Origin: Neoscytalidium dimidiatum
Taxonomy: Eukaryota; Ascomycota; Dothideomycetes; Botryosphaeriales; Botryosphaeriaceae
DNA length: 20,000 bases
Assembly: GCA_037367355.1 (NCBI GenBank)
Contig: JAVSCG010000018.1
Span: 1-20,000 of the forward strand
Direction: 5' to 3'
In this document: piece by piece, positions 17,301-20,000 of the stretch
Numbering within the stretch: position 1 is the first letter of the stretch
How the letters are laid out: every line of letters starts with the position of its first letter
The notes under the pieces: generated by a model
Database searches by the model: none
The model's input: only the letters and a program-made list of their open reading frames with translations
Told to the model about the DNA's origin: nothing
Translations under genes and position numbers: made by a program

Positions 17301-18123
17301 TATAGTCCTATAGTTTATATTTCGGTAGTACGTCTTTAATCTTTTCTCTAAAAATTTTCTTAAACCGGTAGTATTCCTTAGAAATGCCGTTAAGGTATTA
17401 TTCGTATATCCTAGTAGGGTTATCTTCTTCTATAAGTATCGGGTAGTTTAGTTTTTCTCGTCTAGTAGTACTAATCTATTAGGTTCTTTTCTTATTCGTA
17501 GTAGTAGGGCGATACTATATTATTCTAATCGCTTACCCCTTCTTTCGGGTCCTTTTTAGCGTAGCTTTTAAAATTAAGCTTACGTAGATAATCGGTTCGA
17601 CTATAGTACGTAGTTTCTATTCTAGTTCTTAATTTCGTTCTCTAGACTTAAGAGTAATTCCTCTATTATCTTAATTATATTATATTTTCTATTTCTTTTA
17701 CTAAGGGATACCTAGAATAATATTATACTTAGAAATCTTAGTAACGTCTAGATAGATACGTTCTCTATAGTTTTTATATTTAAGGATTAGTTTCGGGGTT
17801 TCGATAATTACCTTTCTATCTCTAAAGGAGCTAGGGGATCTATTAACGATTCTTAGCTAATATAGTTAGTTCTTTTCTCTAGGTTTTAGGTTAGCTTTTT
17901 CTACGAATCGGTTTAAGACGTAGTTTCCTTATAATACGGAGTCGATAAGAGTAAGCGCTCGGCGTCTATTAATTCTTATTATAATAATCTAGTAGTTCTC
18001 GTATTCTACGGATTCCCCCTCGCTTTTTAGTAGGTATCCTATAGTTTTTCCGGTCGATACTACTATAGTCTTATAGGATAGAGGGCTCGCCTACTATAGT
18101 TCTAGTTTAATAGACGTTTCTAG
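14017..18123 (-). pseudogene. pol: pol of copy C (RIP-inactivated, single frame)
   Basis: One continuous frame starts with CTA directly after the slippery heptamer, in the -1 frame relative to gag. Protease Asp is at 17941-17943 (DSV from DSA) and the reverse-transcriptase box is at 16818 (YLNNILIY, from YLDD). The RNase H Asp codon at 16369-16371 is now Asn, and the integrase Glu codon at 15019-15021 is now Lys. The chromodomain tryptophan at 14449-14451 is now a stop. Internal stops are TAG/TAA at former Trp and Gln codons. A stretch near 14523-14575 (integrase C-terminus) keeps several CA/TG sites and also diverges from B. The end at 14017 is a TAG that could be natural or a mutated Trp, so the C-terminus is approximate. 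Confidence 0.88.
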
Positions 18124-18129
18124 TTTTTT
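18038..18129 (-). promoter_or_regulatory. Intact slippery heptamer A_AAA_AAC-TAG between gag and pol of copy C
   Basis: A (18129), AAA (18128-18126), AAC (18125-18123), TAG (18122-18120), in the same frame as the gag start (19325) and the CCHC knuckle (18335). The TAG is present in un-RIPed A and B, so it is the natural gag stop. Slipping back one base continues as CTA GAA ACG, the open pol frame. The downstream stems seen in B are partly destroyed by RIP. Confidence 0.75.
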
Positions 18130-19325
18130 AAATAGTACCCGCTAATATTCTTAGCCTTCTAATAAATAGAATAGGCCTCGATACTATAAGTAGACTAGTA
18201 GAGGATATTATAGTCGGGGGTCTTAAGCCGTTCTTTAGTAGCTAAGCTAGTTTTCTTATTATTAGTTCGCTAGTTACTAGTTTATTTATCTAGGTAGTTT
18301 CTACTAATATATTTATACTTTCTATAGTAGAAGTAAAGACTCTTTTTACGTCGTCGCTATTCTTCCTCTAGTACTAGCCGAGGGTTTTATTATTAGTTAG
18401 TATCTAAGTCTATAGGATTTCCTAGAGATAGGTTATTTTAGGGTTACGAGGTATTAGCCGAGTATTAGATTTAGTCTATTTCTTATTTAAAGTTAAATAG
18501 TTATTAGTCGACTCGGATAGCTATATTAATAGTCTCGCTAAGATTCTTAGGTAATCCGATACGGGCGAATTCGGCCTTTATATTATACTTTAGGCTCTTA
18601 TAGAAGATATATTTAAGGAATTAGTTATTCTAATTAAGGTAGGAGGTAAGTATACGGAATTCTATAATATATTCTGAGACTAATCGGGTTTATCGGAGAT
18701 CTTAAATTCGAAGAATAGCCTTCTACTCCTCGTTCTTACTACTAAAGGCTTATCTAATTATATTAGCGAAGCGATTATAGTTAGCGAATAGGCTACTAGT
18801 TTCCGTACGTAGGATAGCTAAGCGGAAATTCTTTCGATAAGGTTCGAACTACCGTACTACGTTACCTCGGAGGTAGATTTCTATAAAGCGGACCCTTTCC
18901 TCGTCGTCCTTAAATAATACTTTATAGAATTCGAAGTAATTCTCTAGTTAGGCTAAGAAGTTATTAAGCTTACGCTAATTTCTATCGTAGGTATCGGGGG
19001 TCTTAATCTTTAGTTTAGTATTATAGGAGATCGATTCTAATATCGCGGGGATAGCTAGAATAGAAGGTTATATAGTACGGTTAATAGTAAAAGCTTATCC
19101 TTAAATAAAGTACTTTAGAAGAACTTAGCCGTAGTTATTACTAGCGTCCTCTAGTACTCTAGATCCGTTAATTACTCGGCTTAAAGAGGCTATACCCGAG
19201 AAATAGACTTTTAAAATAAGTAGTCTTATATTAAGGGCTAGGTTTCTAGAAATTAAGGGACGGATTAATTAAAGTTAATCCTCCTCCGTTGAAAGGTTAT
19301 TCCTAATTTCGGTCTAGAATATTAT
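18120..19325 (-). pseudogene. gag: gag of copy C (RIP-inactivated, 401 codons)
   Basis: The start ATG has become ATA at 19325-19323. The frame holds for 401 codons to the natural TAG. The CCHC knuckle begins at codon 331 (18335), with the Cys and His codons now Tyr (TAC/TAT). Stops inside are at former Gln or Trp codons. Because no length change is needed, this copy gives the true size of Gag for the family and shows where A and B have lost bases. Confidence 0.88.
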
Positions 19326-19371
19326 AGTTAGTAGTTTTTAGAATAGGGTTACCTCTAGTACCTATAAAAAG

Positions 19372-19379
19372 ATAATTAA
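19372..19379 (-). promoter_or_regulatory. RIPed primer-binding site of copy C
   Basis: TTAATTAT on the minus strand, 2 nt after the LTR, is what RIP would make of TTGACCAC. The LTR partner GTGGTCAA is likewise GTAGTTAA. The spacing is the same as in A and B. Confidence 0.45.
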
Positions 19380-19381
19380 AA

Positions 19382-19766
19382 TATTACGTCGGGACTCTTT
19401 TTAGGGGAGTTAGAACGCGTTATTAGGTAGCTTAGGCTTTCTAGGGGCCGATATAGTAGTAGGTAGGGGAGATTCGTATAATAGTAGGGTAGGAATTAAT
19501 TAATAAGTTAACTACGAGGATCCTAACTACGATAAATAAGTATAGCCTATATATATAGAGTAATTAGTATAATTAATAGTAATCTATAATATTAATCTAC
19601 TAATTAGTACTAATTAGTAGTCCGAGCTTTACTAAGCGAGTATACGGTAGTCTAGTATATTAGTATCGATAGATATTCTACTAAGTTAGACCCCGAGTTA
19701 GTTACGTAGGCGGTAAGTAGTCGTAGAGTTTCGTTATCTGCCTTTCTAGGCGACTATACCGTAATA
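19382..19766 (-). repeat. 5' LTR of copy C (RIPed)
   Basis: 385 bp, bounded by TATTAC and GTAATA. The central palindrome has changed from GATCAGTACTGATC to AATTAGTACTAATT, still symmetric because RIP acted on both strands. Confidence 0.93.
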
Positions 19767-20000
19767 ATATACGTAACGAAAAATACTATAGAACTAGAGA
19801 AAGTACTTCTAGAATTCTAAAAATACGCCGAACTATTCTAAGAAAGAGGTAAAGAATTATTACTTAAGTATAAGCTATAAGACTATAAAATACCCCTATT
19901 ACTAGAAACGTAGCCCGCGTTTAAGTCTATCTATTCTCTTTCTAAGAACGAGGCTAAAGTACTAAGAGAGTATCTTAAAATAAATCTAAAAAGAGAATAT
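19767..20000 (+). pseudogene. pol: Element D: RIPed start of reverse transcriptase, cut by window edge
   Basis: This resumes element D after the insertion of C. One frame from about 19794 reads KYAELF-stop-ERGKELL, then YKL-stop-DYKIPLL and PAFKSIYSLSKNEAKVLREYL, ending LKREY at the edge. This matches the entry to the Ty3/Gypsy reverse transcriptase (the W-D-H ... P ... Y-x-L-S/M-x-x-E-x-x-x-L-R-E-Y pattern), with stops at former Gln or Trp codons. It differs clearly from the same region of A/B ([18 protein letters not shown]), so D is another family. Confidence 0.8.

Larger units (their letters stand above)
13198..19766 (-). mobile_element. Ty3/Gypsy chromovirus, copy C (complete, RIP-saturated, 6,569 bp)
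   Basis: A full-length relative of copies A and B in minus orientation, with 385-bp LTRs at both ends. Compared with A/B nearly every difference is C to T or G to A at CA/TG, so almost all ATG, Cys, His and Gln codons are gone. Length is preserved: distances between landmarks in one frame are multiples of three (gag ATG to knuckle 990; protease to YLDD 1,125; to RNase H 447; to integrase Glu 1,350; to chromodomain Trp 570). It interrupts element D between its protease and reverse transcriptase. A possible target duplication is ATACG at 13193-13197 and at 19769-19773, the latter 2 nt off the LTR end. Confidence 0.95.

Overview
The window is a nest of long-terminal-repeat (LTR) retrotransposons from a filamentous ascomycete fungus. 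I see no host gene, tRNA, rRNA or CRISPR array. The fungal assignment rests on two things: Ty3/Gypsy elements with a chromodomain on the integrase, and a mutation signature specific to repeat-induced point mutation (RIP). About 9 kb of the window has almost no CA or TG dinucleotides, while CG, CC and CT remain. I cannot name the species.

Layout. (A) 1-4685, minus strand: a young, un-RIPed copy of a Ty3/Gypsy chromovirus. Its 5' LTR is at 4307-4685; gag and pol run leftwards and leave the window inside the integrase core. (D, left) 4686-5635: RIP-saturated old sequence. (B) 5636-12132, plus strand: a structurally complete un-RIPed copy of the same family, with identical 385-bp LTRs and a perfect 5-bp target duplication (GTTAT). 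(D, middle) 12138-13197: the other side of B's target, carrying the fossil aspartic protease of a second, unrelated Ty3/Gypsy element on the plus strand. (C) 13198-19766, minus strand: a full-length RIP-saturated copy of the A/B family. (D, right) 19767-20000: the start of the reverse transcriptase of element D. The inferred order is D first, then C into D, then RIP of both, then A and B.

How the A/B/C family is built. The LTR carries a GATC-rich dyad cluster, a TATA box and, about 35 nt later, an 8-nt sequence complementary to the 8 nt lying 2 nt after the 5' LTR. This suggests Tf1-like self-priming rather than tRNA priming. Gag is 401 codons in copy C, has a CCHC knuckle, and ends A_AAA_AAC-TAG, a canonical -1 frameshift site followed by a possible pseudoknot. 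Pol then runs in the -1 frame through protease (with the unusual triad DSA), reverse transcriptase, RNase H, an acidic linker, integrase (HHCC, DD35E), a GPY/F-like stretch and a chromodomain. Antisense to the 3' end lies a further gene with its own TATA box. It encodes about 210 residues with a Zn2Cys6-like six-cysteine cluster and a coiled coil, and is the most interesting item here.

The RIPed copy C keeps every reading frame intact apart from RIP-made stops: all distances between landmarks in one frame are multiples of three. The young copies A and B are peppered with small deletions that break the frames. They may be sequencing or assembly errors, or real defects in elements mobilised in trans.
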